Positions 32,103 through 40,772 of a stretch of 58,042 nucleotides of DNA are shown here, in pieces. Position 1 is the stretch's first letter, and every line of letters begins with the position of its first letter. This DNA comes from Deltaproteobacteria bacterium (GTDB lineage Bacteria; Desulfobacterota; Binatia; Binatales; Binataceae). The notes under the pieces were generated by a model that worked only from the letters and a program-made list of their open reading frames with translations, was not told the DNA's origin and ran no database searches. Position numbers and translations under genes: made by a program. The stretch lies in NCBI GenBank assembly GCA_019237115.1, contig JAFAHS010000467.1:1-58042 (forward strand), given 5' to 3'.

Positions 32103-32261
32103 ATGCAGGTTGGCGACAGCCAGTACTTCGTCGGCTGGGGCACCCTGGCGCTCATCAATGCCGGCTTGGCACAGGGCAAGCAGAGAAGCGGGCTCAACTG
32201 GTTTCTGCTTTCCATCCTCCTTGGTCCGCTCGCGACTCTAATCCTCCTGTTCGTGGATTAG
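32103..32261 (+). CDS. Small membrane protein, 52 residues
   Basis: A short frame (ATG 32103 to TAG 32261) encoding 52 residues. The N-terminal half contains FVGWGTLALINAGLAQGKQRSG. The second half is a strong membrane helix preceded by NWFLLSILLGPLATL and ending VD. The charged KGR/KQRSG turn ahead of an NWFLLSILLGP helix is a pattern seen in small bacterial membrane proteins. AAGG lies about 12 bases upstream. GC-rich third positions match the neighbouring genes. Function is unknown. It lies alone between the phosphatase and the convergent DUF1015 gene. Confidence 0.6.
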   Translation: MQVGDSQYFVGWGTLALINAGLAQGKQRSGLNWFLLSILLGPLATLILLFVD

Positions 32262-32307
32262 GACCGCGGCACATGCGCCCGTGCCGCGTGGGTCAGCGCC
32301 GGACGTT

Positions 32308-33597
32308 TCAGTCATCCAGCGGATTCAGCACCAACCCGGTCACCAGCTTCGGGAAAAAGTAGGTCGATTTCTCCGGCATGGTGGCGCCGGCGTCGCTCAC
32401 CCGCTCGACATCAGTGATGGAGGGCGGGTTCACCAGGAAAGCGCCATCAGCACGGCCGTCGCGGACCGCGTCGAGGGCAGCGTTTGCGTCGATGGTGTAT
32501 TCAAGGTTGCCGCCTTTGCGGATTTCCGCTGCTTTCAGCGAAAAAATCTGATCGAAGATCAGCGTGTGTAGAACGGTCACATCGAGACTGCGCACTTCCA
32601 CGGGCGCTTCCGGAATCGCCCGCGCGATCGTGTCGAGGTCCCTAAGCCGAACCACGAAAAAGCGTTGTGCGCCAGCCAGGGCGATGCCGATCGTGCCGTG
32701 TCCTCCCTCGACCACACCGTTGCGCAGCGCAGCGCGGTCGTCGACCTCGCTTATCTCAAAGACCTCGCGCGCCTGAGCGGCGAACGACGCCATCGCCGGC
32801 GGGCGCAGCCTCCGCACGATGCGATGGGTCGGCAGGATCACGAGACCCGGATCGTCGCAGGCGACCAGCGTCATCATCGTGTAATCGAAGCCTTGCAGAT
32901 CGTCGGGGTGCTCCGTCGCTCGCCGCTCTCTTCGATAGCTCAGCGCGGTTTCGTAGCGATGGTGTCCGTCGGCGATAAGCACGCGCGCCGATTCGAGCGC
33001 ACTTTGCACGCTCGCGATTTCATCGGGGGCCGCGATGGTGCGCAGCTCGTTGCGGATTCCGAGCGAATCATCGGCCTCGATCAGTGGGGCGCGAGACATA
33101 ACCTCGTCCCGCAGGCTATCAAGCTTGGGATGCGAGCCTGAATAAAGACCGAAGATCGAACTGATGTTGGTGCGGGTCGCAGCGAGCAGCTTGAAACGGT
33201 CTTCCTTGGGCGCGGGAAGGGTCTTCTCATGCGGCAGGACTCGGCCGTGGGCAAAATCCTCCAGCCGAAAGCGCACGACCAACCCGGTCCGGACCAGGTT
33301 GCGCCCCTCAACCTGAAAGCGCTGGGTATACAGAAAGAGCGACGGGAGTTCGGCACGGCGCAGCGCACCGCGCTCAACCCATTCGCGCAAGGTCGCCTGA
33401 GCGGCGGCGTAGCGATCGGCATCACGCCCGAGCTCGAGGCGAACCACGTTGTAGGGGCTGCGTTCGTAAAGATCGCGCTGCTGAGCCTCGCTGATAACGT
33501 CGTAGGGTGGAGCGAGCACCCGCGCGAGGTCGCGCACGGTGCGCTGGTCATAGAGGAGGCCCCGCAGGGGCTCTATCCGCGCACCCAGACGATTCAT
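32308..33597 (-). CDS. DUF1015 family protein
   Basis: A 429-residue cytosolic protein matching DUF1015: ARVLAPPYDVISEAQQRDLYERSPYNVVRLELG near the N-terminus, VLPHEKTLPAPKEDRFKLL, the conserved LIADGHHRYETALSYR and the C-terminal KSTYFFPKLVTGLVLN. Members are often annotated SpoIIE- or HTH-like without evidence; the histidine-rich GHHRYE motif suggests catalysis, but the function is unproven. The start at 33597 overlaps the end of the Sua5/TsaC gene by 4 bases (ATGA), so the two are translationally coupled. Confidence 0.86.
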   Translation of the reverse strand: MNRLGARIEPLRGLLYDQRTVRDLARVLAPPYDVISEAQQRDLYERSPYNVVRLELGRDADRYAAAQATLREWVERGALRRAELPSLFLYTQRFQVEGRNLVRTGLVVRFRLEDFAHGRVLPHEKTLPAPKEDRFKLLAATRTNISSIFGLYSGSHPKLDSLRDEVMSRAPLIEADDSLGIRNELRTIAAPDEIASVQSALESARVLIADGHHRYETALSYRRERRATEHPDDLQGFDYTMMTLVACDDPGLVILPTHRIVRRLRPPAMASFAAQAREVFEISEVDDRAALRNGVVEGGHGTIGIALAGAQRFFVVRLRDLDTIARAIPEAPVEVRSLDVTVLHTLIFDQIFSLKAAEIRKGGNLEYTIDANAALDAVRDGRADGAFLVNPPSITDVERVSDAGATMPEKSTYFFPKLVTGLVLNPLDD

Positions 33598-34265
33598 TCC
33601 AAGGCTTCTCCGGCGAGCGCTGCGGCAATCTGGCGACCTGACACGGCGCCTTCCCGAATGATCCGCCACCGGTCGCCCGCCACCTCCAGGACCGTGCTGG
33701 GTGCGCTGGAGCCCAGCGTCCCACCTTCAAGGTATACTTTAATTTTTCTCCCAAGCGCGTTGCGCGCGTCCGCGAGGGTTTTTGCGGGGGACTCACCGGC
33801 GCGGTTGGCACTGGTCGCCGTAATCGGTCTCTCCAGGCCTGCGGCGAGCGCCCGGGCGGTCGGATGCGATGATACCCGAACTCCCACCCCTCCACTCAAA
33901 CCGATCAGCTCCGGCGCAATCTGCGCCCGGGCGGGAAGCACCAGCGTTAACGGTCCTGGCCAGAAACATTCCGCTAGCCGCCATGCAATGGGCGGTACCT
34001 CCCGTGCCAGCGAAAACGCCGAGCGGGTATCAGCGGCTATCATTGCCACGGTCTTTGCCGCATCACGTCCTTTAATTGCGAACAGTCGATTGAGAGCAGA
34101 CTTTGACAAGGGGTCTGCAGCGACGCCGTAAAAAGTCTCGGTCGGGTAAACCACCAGCTCGCCGGAGCGCAGAGCATCTATCGCGTCCTCGATCGTGCTG
34201 ATCTCGGGATGCGATGAAGAGGACTTGGCGGACGAAGAATCCGGCAAGCGAGGCTCCCTGGGCAA
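33594..34265 (-). CDS. L-threonylcarbamoyladenylate synthase (Sua5/YciO/YrdC family)
   Basis: A 223-residue enzyme that makes threonylcarbamoyl-AMP from Thr, bicarbonate and ATP for the t6A37 tRNA modification. The family fold is seen in LVVYPTETFYGVAADPLS, LFAIKGRDAAKTVAMIA, PGPLTLVLPA and PITATSANRAGESPAKT. The length fits the short TsaC type plus a small tail rather than the two-domain Sua5. The TTG start at 34265 lacks a strong ribosome site and the first 20 residues are Ser-rich, so the true start may be a little downstream. It lies 11 bases from purD. Confidence 0.88.
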   Translation of the reverse strand: MPREPRLPDSSSAKSSSSHPEISTIEDAIDALRSGELVVYPTETFYGVAADPLSKSALNRLFAIKGRDAAKTVAMIAADTRSAFSLAREVPPIAWRLAECFWPGPLTLVLPARAQIAPELIGLSGGVGVRVSSHPTARALAAGLERPITATSANRAGESPAKTLADARNALGRKIKVYLEGGTLGSSAPSTVLEVAGDRWRIIREGAVSGRQIAAALAGEALE

Positions 34266-34276
34266 CCGCTGCGAGA

Positions 34277-35605
34277 TCAGCGGCGACCGGCATCGCTGCG
34301 CGACAACGCCCGATGAGCGATATCGCGCCGCATGTACTTGCCCTCAAATTCTATCATTTGCGCTGCCTCGTAGGCGCTGGAAACCGCAAGCTCCAGAGAG
34401 GGCGCCATCGCGGTAACGGCGAGCACCCGACCTCCATCGGTTACGAGTTGGCCATCCTTGAGCGCGGTGCCCGCGTGGAAAACCTTGACGCGGACCTTTT
34501 TCATCGCCCATCGGACCTTCGCGTCCGAAGGCGCATTGCCTTCGATCTTTTCGATGCCGGTTATCGGAAGCCCCTTGCGATAGGTGCCGGGGTAGCCGGC
34601 GGACGAAAGTACCACGCAGGCCGCGCTTTTGGGCGACAGGCTCACCGAAACCTGCTTGAGGTTGCCTTCCGCGGCGGCCAGCAGCAGGGCGCCGAGGTCA
34701 CCTTCAAACCGCATCATCAGGGCCTGGCATTCCGGATCGCCGAAGCGGGCGTTGAACTCAATCACTCGAATCGCCTGCTCCTTCACCATCAGGCCCGCAA
34801 ACAACACTCCCCTAAACGGCATTCCGCGCGCATTCATTTCCCTGAGCGTGGGCTGGATGATCTCGCGCATGATGCGCTCTTCCAGTTGAGGGGGAAATTG
34901 CGGCACCGGAGAGTACGCGCCCATGCCGCCCGTGTTTGGTCCGCGGTCCCCATCGAAGATGGGCTTGTGGTCCTGGCAGGTCCCGAACGGGATCGCATAC
35001 TCGCCATCGCACAGCGCAAAAAAAGATAACTCCTCGCCGGGCAGGAATTCCTCGATGAGTACCCGGCGTCCGGCCGGGCCGAATTTGCCGCCCTCCATCG
35101 CGTCGGTGATCGCGCCGAGCGCGCTCTCGCGATCGGTGCAAACCGTGACCCCCTTGCCGAGAGCGAGGCCATCGGCCTTGACGACCAGCGGTAGGTCGTG
35201 ACTTGAAGCGTAGCGGCGTGCCGCGGCTGCATCGTCGAAGACCTCGTAGGGCGCAGTCAGAACCCCGGCCGCGCGCATCACGGATTTCGCAAACGACTTG
35301 CTGGTCTCCAGCTGCGCGGCGGCCCTGGTGGGTCCGAAAATCTTTATTCCAGCAGCGTTGAACTCATCGACGATGCCGGCGCCAACCGGATCGTCAGGCC
35401 CGACCACAACCAGATCGACCTTCTTATCGCCGGCAAAGCCAACCAGCGCGGGAAAGTCCAGCGGTGAGATCGGAGCCGGCTCGGCCAGCTGATTGATTCC
35501 GGGGCTGCCGTTCGCACAAAACAGTCCCCACACACTTTGGCTCTGATGCAGCCGCCAGCAGAGCGCGTGCTCGCGTCCGCCTTTGCCGATTACCAGAACT
35601 TTCAT
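34277..35605 (-). CDS. purD: Phosphoribosylamine-glycine ligase
   Basis: GAR synthetase, 442 residues, joining phosphoribosylamine and glycine with ATP in de novo purine synthesis. N-terminal MKVLVIGKGGREHALCWRL, the ATP-grasp elements LPLVVKADGLALGKGVTVC and VLIEEFLPGEELSFFALCDG, FDGDRGPNTGGMGAYSP, and the Mg-binding VIEFNARFGDPECQ are all present. It follows purH in the same direction after about 194 bases and is itself followed closely by the TsaC-DUF1015 pair. Confidence 0.96.
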   Translation of the reverse strand: MKVLVIGKGGREHALCWRLHQSQSVWGLFCANGSPGINQLAEPAPISPLDFPALVGFAGDKKVDLVVVGPDDPVGAGIVDEFNAAGIKIFGPTRAAAQLETSKSFAKSVMRAAGVLTAPYEVFDDAAAARRYASSHDLPLVVKADGLALGKGVTVCTDRESALGAITDAMEGGKFGPAGRRVLIEEFLPGEELSFFALCDGEYAIPFGTCQDHKPIFDGDRGPNTGGMGAYSPVPQFPPQLEERIMREIIQPTLREMNARGMPFRGVLFAGLMVKEQAIRVIEFNARFGDPECQALMMRFEGDLGALLLAAAEGNLKQVSVSLSPKSAACVVLSSAGYPGTYRKGLPITGIEKIEGNAPSDAKVRWAMKKVRVKVFHAGTALKDGQLVTDGGRVLAVTAMAPSLELAVSSAYEAAQMIEFEGKYMRRDIAHRALSRSDAGRR

Positions 35606-35799
35606 GCCGCGTGGAAGGCCGCCCTGCCGTGGAGCGCGCCCGCCCTGCCCCTGGCCAGACCTGCATTACCGGGGCGGTCGCACAGAACAGGCGTATCCGA
35701 ACTTTACCGCACGATCAGATCCCTCGCCACCGAAGCCCGCTAGGTTTTGTCAACAAAGGTCGAAGTTCCAGGCCCATGAGTGCAACGCCACGAATCTAC

Positions 35800-37368
35800 T
35801 TAGTGGCGAAAGTGACGGGTGCCGGTGAACACCATGGCCAGACCGTATTTGTCCGCGGCCGCGATCACTTCCTCGTCACGGACCGCGCCGCCGGGCTGCG
35901 CGATCGCGGTGGCGCCCGCCTCGGCCGCCAGGGTCGGGCCGTCGGGGAATGGAAACAAGGCCTCGGAAACCAGCACCGAGCCGGCCAAAGAGACCTTGAG
36001 GCGTGCGGCTTTCTCACGGGCGGAATACAGCGGATCGATGCGAGAGGTTGCGCCGCCGCCCACCGCGAGCGTGCGATCGTCGGTAACGAATGCGATGGCG
36101 TTCGACTTGGTGTGCTTGCAGACCTTGATGCCGAATTGGAGCGCACGGAATTCGGCGTCGCTCGGTGCGCGCCGGGTTACCACCTTGCCGTCGCGAGGAT
36201 TTTCGATCGCCAGGTCGGGCGTCTGCACCAGCAGCCCGCCCACGACCTTCTTCAGGTCGAATTCATCGCGCGCCACCTTATCGGCGTGAAACCGCATTAC
36301 GCGGCGGTTCTTCTTCTTGCGCAGAAACGCGAGAACCTCGTCGGGAAATGCCGGTCCAATGAGTACTTCCGTGAACAGCTCATCGACCGCGCGTGCGAAC
36401 TCCAGGTCCCAAGGGCGGTTAGAGATGATGATTCCGCCGAATGGCGAATCGGGGTCGGTCGCGAACGCCTTGTCCCAGGCGGTTCTGAGCGTCGGTCCAA
36501 GACCGACTCCGCAGGGCGTGTTGTGCTTCAGGATCGCGACGACGGCCTGCCGCTCGCCCCGGAACTCCAGCATCAGGTTCACCGCCGAGCTGATGTCGAA
36601 CACATTGTTGAAGGAAAGCTCCCTGCCGTGGAGTTGCTCGGCCACTTCGAGAAAATGGCCATACAGTGCGCCCTGCTGATGGGGGTTTTCGCCGTAGCGG
36701 AGGCCCTGCTCGCGGGGCAGCGAAAGGCTGTAGGTCTCGCCCAGCGCGGACGGCTCGCCATCGCCGCCGTGAGTTCCCAGCCAGTTTGAAATCGCCCCAT
36801 CGTAGGCGGTGACGCGCGCGAACGCCTTGCGCATCAGGCGCCAGCGGGTCGCCGCGCTGAGTGTGCCGCCGTTGCCATCCAGCTCCTCTATGATCGACGA
36901 GTATTCAGCGGGATCCACGACGACTGCGACATCCCCGTAGTTCTTCGCGGCGGCGCGCACCAGGGTGGGGCCGCCGATGTCAATGTTCTCGATCGCCTCG
37001 GCCCGACTCACGTCCGCGCGGGCGACAGTTTTCTCGAATGGGTAGAAGTTCACCACCACGAGATCGATCGGCTCGATGCCGTGATCTCGCAGCTGACGCT
37101 GATGGGTGGGTTCGTCGCGCCGGGCGAGAATGGCGCCGTGGATCTTCGGATGAAGGGTCTTGACGCGTCCCTCGAGCATTTCCGGAAATCCCGTGAATTC
37201 CTCCACCGCTCTCACCCTGATGCCCGCGCCTTCGAGCGCCGCCCGGGTGCCACCGGTGGAGAGCAACTCGACCCCGTGGCTGGTGAGAGCCTGGGCGAAC
37301 TCGGCGAGTCCACGCTTGTCCGACACGCCAAGCAGCGCACGATGAATTTTAATCCGGTCTGCGCCCAT
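35800..37368 (-). CDS. purH: Bifunctional AICAR formyltransferase/IMP cyclohydrolase
   Basis: A 522-residue two-domain enzyme of the last two steps of IMP synthesis. The N-terminal cyclohydrolase (MGS-like) domain shows ALLGVSDKRGLAEFAQALTSHGVELLSTGGT and EGRVKTLHPKIHGAILARRD. The C-terminal formyltransferase domain shows LRYGENPHQQGALYG, ILKHNTPCGVG, SNAIAFVTDDRTLAVGGGATSR and DAFFPFPD-type sequence (SEALFPFPDGPTLA). It starts 6 bases after alr. Confidence 0.97.
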   Translation of the reverse strand: MGADRIKIHRALLGVSDKRGLAEFAQALTSHGVELLSTGGTRAALEGAGIRVRAVEEFTGFPEMLEGRVKTLHPKIHGAILARRDEPTHQRQLRDHGIEPIDLVVVNFYPFEKTVARADVSRAEAIENIDIGGPTLVRAAAKNYGDVAVVVDPAEYSSIIEELDGNGGTLSAATRWRLMRKAFARVTAYDGAISNWLGTHGGDGEPSALGETYSLSLPREQGLRYGENPHQQGALYGHFLEVAEQLHGRELSFNNVFDISSAVNLMLEFRGERQAVVAILKHNTPCGVGLGPTLRTAWDKAFATDPDSPFGGIIISNRPWDLEFARAVDELFTEVLIGPAFPDEVLAFLRKKKNRRVMRFHADKVARDEFDLKKVVGGLLVQTPDLAIENPRDGKVVTRRAPSDAEFRALQFGIKVCKHTKSNAIAFVTDDRTLAVGGGATSRIDPLYSAREKAARLKVSLAGSVLVSEALFPFPDGPTLAAEAGATAIAQPGGAVRDEEVIAAADKYGLAMVFTGTRHFRH

Positions 37369-37374
37369 ACGATT

Positions 37375-38490
37375 TCAGCCCCGGCAGATTCGTGGTACGC
37401 GTTTCCCGACCGTGCACAACATCTCGTACGAGATGGTCTGCACCAGCCGGGCCACATCGTTGACGCTGATCATCGCCTCGCCGGCCCCTCCCCAGAGAAT
37501 GACTTCGTCCTCAACCGACGCGCCCGGAATATCGGTGACGTCGATAGTGGTCAGATCCATCGAAACTGCGCCGACCACGGGCGCGCGTTTGCCTCGAATC
37601 AAGACTTCGCCGCCGTTTTGCAAGCCGCGCTTGTACCCGTCCGCATACCCTACCGGCAGGACCCCGATGGTGCTTTCCCGTGCGGTGACGAAGGTGTGAC
37701 CGTAGCCGATACCGGCTCCCGCGCTCACGCGCTTGACCTGCATCAGACGCGTCTTGAAGGTCATCACCGGGCGCAAATCAATCTTTTCTCTCACTGCCGC
37801 TACCGGCGGGAGTCCGTAGATCGCAAGTCCGGGGCGAGCCAGATCGAAATGAGAATCGTCGCGTAGCACAAGCGCGGCAGAATTCGCGACGTGGCAGATC
37901 GCGGGGACGAACCCGGCATCGGATAGTGCGCGCAACGCGCTGCGGAACACGGTGAGCTGGGAATCGGTAACCTTGCTGGTCGGGTCGCTTGCGTTGGCGA
38001 GCAGCGTACACAGACCCTCCACCCGAAGAGTCGGCGCGCCGCGGAGCCGATCGATGAGCGCTCCCAGGTCGGACGGCACGACACCTAGGCGGGTAGCGCC
38101 GGTGTCGACTTTCACGTGGATTGGAAACCGTGTTCGCCCGGCATTGGCGGCAGCCTTTTCCAGCGGGGCAATCAGCGACGGATGAAACACGAACGGCGTT
38201 AGGTCGAGATCGACAATTTCGTGCACCTGCGAGGCGAAGAAGCCTGCCTGCAAAAAGATGCGCGCCTGGAGTCCGGCGTTGCGCAGTTCGCGGGCTTCGT
38301 CGACGGTGGCCACGCCGAAGTAGCGGCATCCCTCCGCCGCCAACGTGCGCGATACGATGATCGCACCGTGGCCGTACGCGTCGGCCTTGACCACCACCAT
38401 CAGCTCGCCGTGCGATGCGGCGGCTTTGAGCGCGTGATAGTTCGCTCGTAACGCGTCGAGATCTATCTCCGCGAACGTGGGGCGTCCCAC
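37375..38490 (-). CDS. alr: Alanine racemase
   Basis: PLP-dependent racemase of 371 residues making D-alanine for peptidoglycan. The PLP lysine lies in VVVKADAYGHG near residue 35. The catalytic tyrosine is in AGIGYGHTFVTA, with PVGYADGYKRGL and the C-terminal MDLTTIDVTDIP segment. Alr-type fold length is normal. It heads a leftward run with purH (6-base gap) and purD. Its leader contains a strong hairpin followed by a T-run (38559-38586), described separately. Confidence 0.95.
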   Translation of the reverse strand: MGRPTFAEIDLDALRANYHALKAAASHGELMVVVKADAYGHGAIIVSRTLAAEGCRYFGVATVDEARELRNAGLQARIFLQAGFFASQVHEIVDLDLTPFVFHPSLIAPLEKAAANAGRTRFPIHVKVDTGATRLGVVPSDLGALIDRLRGAPTLRVEGLCTLLANASDPTSKVTDSQLTVFRSALRALSDAGFVPAICHVANSAALVLRDDSHFDLARPGLAIYGLPPVAAVREKIDLRPVMTFKTRLMQVKRVSAGAGIGYGHTFVTARESTIGVLPVGYADGYKRGLQNGGEVLIRGKRAPVVGAVSMDLTTIDVTDIPGASVEDEVILWGGAGEAMISVNDVARLVQTISYEMLCTVGKRVPRICRG

Positions 38491-38558
38491 ATTTTCCGTC
38501 GTGATGCTGATCTGCTTCCCGCCCGGATCCGTCCTGCGATTTGCGCGTGCAACTAAAA

Positions 38559-38586
38559 CGCCCGAGCCTCGTTCATGGCCCGGGCG
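38559..38586 (-). terminator. Rho-independent terminator hairpin in the alr leader
   Basis: Read on the minus strand, CGCCCGGGCC pairs with GGCTCGGGCG (10 base pairs, one G-U) around an 8-base loop, then TTTTAGTT follows. It lies about 70-95 bases ahead of the alr ATG and points into alr. It is either the terminator of a short leftward transcript coming from 38.6-38.8 kb or an attenuator of alr-purH-purD. Further small inverted repeats occur just upstream in the leader (GGCT-TG-AGCC at about 38619-38628; GCCC...GGGC at 38642-38655). Confidence 0.55.
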
Positions 38587-38834
38587 CTAGATGCTCGACT
38601 CGCAACTTGCTTCGAATTGGCTTGAGCCACTTCGAAAATTCGCCCGTCAATGGGCAAAATTGAGCTAACCACCGCAGGTAGGCACAGTCAATCAATCGCC
38701 TTGTGGATTGTTGATTGTCGAGGCCCGAAACGTCGCTCGTCGCCTGCCTCCGCAAGGTTCGCCCACCAAGCGGGTCGAAAATGATGCTGGCGAATTGCGC
38801 GAAGCACCGGCGTCAGGGCGTTACCCTGGTTGGC

Positions 38835-38862
38835 TTTCTTTATTCGCGGCGAGTGATATAAA
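38835..38862 (+). promoter_or_regulatory. Promoter of the thiamine operon
   Basis: TTTCTT (38835-38840) and TATAAA (38857-38862) are separated by 16 bases and lie just ahead of the TPP aptamer, which begins about 8 bases after the -10. The placement supports a sigma-70-type promoter whose transcript starts at the riboswitch; the -35 box is a weak match. Confidence 0.5.
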
Positions 38863-38870
38863 CAAATCAG

Positions 38871-38955
38871 GCTGGGGGTGCGCCTTGGGCGCTGAGAACT
38901 CTCAGACGGGAGAACCCCTCGAACCTGATCCGGGTTATGCCGGCGTAGGGAAGCC
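38871..38955 (+). ncRNA. TPP (Thi-box) riboswitch aptamer
   Basis: The conserved thiamine pyrophosphate aptamer core is visible: GGGGTGC, CTGAGA at 38892-38897, ACCCCTCGAACCTGATC with CCTGAT at 38924-38929, then GGGTTATGCCGGCGTAGGGAA. A variable third stem (TCTCAGACGGGAGA) is present. It binds TPP and switches off downstream expression. It lies ahead of thiS-thiG-thiE, and the expression platform is the terminator hairpin at 38986-39020. Confidence 0.95.
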
Positions 38956-38985
38956 AAACGGCCGAACGATCGATGGTCGGCCGAA

Positions 38986-39020
38986 AGCCGCTTCCCAGGG
39001 CGCCCGGGAGGCGGCTTTTT
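38986..39020 (+). terminator. Riboswitch expression-platform terminator carrying the thiS RBS
   Basis: An 11-base-pair stem (AGCCGCTTCCC with GGGAGGCGGCT, one G-U pair) around a 9-base loop is followed by TTTTT. It ends 1 base before the thiS GTG. The 3' arm contains GGGAGG (39006-39011), the only good ribosome-binding site for thiS, ten bases before its start. The same hairpin could therefore stop transcription and hide the RBS. A preceding CGGCCGA/TCGGCCG hairpin (38959-38983) may belong to the switching mechanism. Confidence 0.8.
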
Positions 39021-39021
39021 C

Positions 39022-39249
39022 GTGGGTGCGGCCAAAGACTTCAGCGCCTTTACCATCACGCTCAATGGCGAGCCGTACCGCGTCGAAGGCGAGGCGCGAC
39101 TTAGTGCGCTGATCGCGGCTCTCAAGATGCGCCCCACTCGAATCGCGGTCGAACTGAACCGAGAGGTGGTGCCCAAAGCCGACTACGACAAGACCATTCT
39201 CAAGGCGGGCGACCAGCTGGAAATAATCAATTTCGTCGGAGGCGGATGA
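39022..39249 (+). CDS. thiS: Sulfur carrier protein ThiS
   Basis: A 75-residue ubiquitin-like sulfur carrier for thiazole synthesis. It has [59 protein letters not shown], with the functional C-terminal Gly-Gly that is thiocarboxylated. The GTG start immediately follows the riboswitch terminator. ThiF, which adenylates ThiS, is not in the window. Confidence 0.93.
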   Translation: MGAAKDFSAFTITLNGEPYRVEGEARLSALIAALKMRPTRIAVELNREVVPKADYDKTILKAGDQLEIINFVGGG

Positions 39250-39301
39250 GCTTCGCCGCTCAAGCAAGGAACCCCGGCGCGAAGCTTGCGTCGCAAGGCA
39301 T

Positions 39302-40081
39302 ATGACTCAAGACTCTCTGTTCGAACTCGCTGGCAAGGCCTTCAAGTCGCGCCTCATCGTCGGGACCGGCAAATACAAGGACTTCGCCGAGACCCGCAGC
39401 GCGGTGGAAGAAAGCGGTGCTGAAATCGTCACGGTCGCGGTGCGGCGCGTCAACATCACCGACCGCGGCAAGGAAAACCTGCTCGACTATCTCGACCCCA
39501 GGCGCTACCAGATTCTGCCCAACACCGCAGGATGCTACACGGCGGAGGAAGCCATCCGCACGTGCCGCCTGGCCCGCGAAGTCGGCGTCGGCGACATGGT
39601 CAAGCTCGAAGTGATCGGTGATGAGAAGACACTGTTCCCAGACGTGGCTGCCACCATCGAAGCTGCCAAGGTGCTGGTAAAAGAAGGCTTCAAGGTCCTG
39701 CCCTACATCACCGACGATCCGGTTACCTGCCTGAAGCTGCAGGAAGTCGGATGCGTCGCCGTGATGCCGCTGGCCGCGCCAATCGGATCGGGGCTCGGCA
39801 TCCGCAATCCCTACAATCTTGCGATCATCGTGGAGCAAGCCAGGGTGCCGGTCATCGTCGACGCGGGGGTTGGGACCGCATCGGATGCCGCGGAGGCGAT
39901 GGAACTAGGATGTGATGGCGTGTTGATGAACACCGCGATCGCGGGCGCCAAGGATCCGCTGGCCATGGCGCGTGCGATGAAGCTTGGAATCGAGGCCGGC
40001 CGGATTGCCTACTTGTCGGGGCGAATCGAAAAGAAGCTATACGCGACCGCATCCAGCCCCATAACCGGAATCGTTCGGTGA
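39302..40081 (+). CDS. thiG: Thiazole synthase ThiG
   Basis: A 259-residue TIM-barrel enzyme that joins DXP, ThiS thiocarboxylate and dehydroglycine/iminoacetate to give the thiazole phosphate. Signatures: [36 protein letters not shown], the Schiff-base lysine region [52 protein letters not shown]. It starts 52 bases after thiS. Neither ThiH nor ThiO, which supply the imine, is seen nearby. Confidence 0.96.
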   Translation: MTQDSLFELAGKAFKSRLIVGTGKYKDFAETRSAVEESGAEIVTVAVRRVNITDRGKENLLDYLDPRRYQILPNTAGCYTAEEAIRTCRLAREVGVGDMVKLEVIGDEKTLFPDVAATIEAAKVLVKEGFKVLPYITDDPVTCLKLQEVGCVAVMPLAAPIGSGLGIRNPYNLAIIVEQARVPVIVDAGVGTASDAAEAMELGCDGVLMNTAIAGAKDPLAMARAMKLGIEAGRIAYLSGRIEKKLYATASSPITGIVR

Positions 40082-40088
40082 CAGACGT

Positions 40089-40772
40089 TTGAGCGGAACT
40101 CGGCGGGTCAGCTTCCGCCTCTATCTCATCACCGATCGCCGAGCGGTCAAGTCGGCAAGTCTTCTCGACGCGTGCGAGGCGGCCTTGCAGATCGCGGCGG
40201 AATTTGCCCCGCCGGGAAGCGTGGCACTCCAGCTCCGCGAGAAAGATCTCGACGCGGGCGAACTGTATACACTCGCTTGCCAATTGCGCGAAATGACCAC
40301 CCGCGTCGGCGCGCCGCTATTCATCAATGAGCGGGTTGACATCGCGCTTGCTTCCGGTGCCGACGGTGTCCATCTGCCGGTCGCGTCAATCGGCGCAAGC
40401 GCCGCGCGCAAGCTTTTGGGCAACGACCGACTCGTGGGAGTTTCCACGCATTCCGCAGCGGACCTGATGGCGTCCTCCGAGGAAGGGCAGGCCGACTTTG
40501 CGGTGTTCGGCCCCGTGTACGAGCCGTTGTCCAAAGGATCGTACGGCGCGGTCCAGGGCTCCGCGGCCCTGTTTCAAGCCTGCAAAGCGGGTTCGCTTCC
40601 GGTCTTCGCCCTGGGAGGTATAACCCCCGCGCGGGCTGCCGAGCTTTATGCCCACGCGGAAAGGCCGAATCTTGCGGGGGTCGCCGCCATCGGTTCGATC
40701 CTCGGGGCAGACTCGCCCGGCCAGGCGACCCGCGCGATGCTGGCAGCCCTCAAGGTTGCGCCGAGTTCGTGA
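40089..40772 (+). CDS. thiE: Thiamine-phosphate synthase ThiE
   Basis: A 227-residue TIM-barrel enzyme that couples HMP-pyrophosphate with thiazole phosphate. Family motifs include LYLITDRR, VALQLREKDLDAGELYTLA, FINERVDIALASGADGVHLP, the pyrophosphate-binding FAVFGPVYEPLSKGSYG and PVFALGGITPARAAEL. The TTG start at 40089, 7 bases after thiG, is the best available. The end overlaps the convergent peroxiredoxin gene by 23 bases. Confidence 0.93.
   Translation: MSGTRRVSFRLYLITDRRAVKSASLLDACEAALQIAAEFAPPGSVALQLREKDLDAGELYTLACQLREMTTRVGAPLFINERVDIALASGADGVHLPVASIGASAARKLLGNDRLVGVSTHSAADLMASSEEGQADFAVFGPVYEPLSKGSYGAVQGSAALFQACKAGSLPVFALGGITPARAAELYAHAERPNLAGVAAIGSILGADSPGQATRAMLAALKVAPSS

Noticed and set aside
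38573..38755. A 60-codon minus frame ending in the alr leader terminator
   Set aside because: No ribosome site or recognisable domain; it may be a leader peptide or chance. Mentioned only with the terminator finding.
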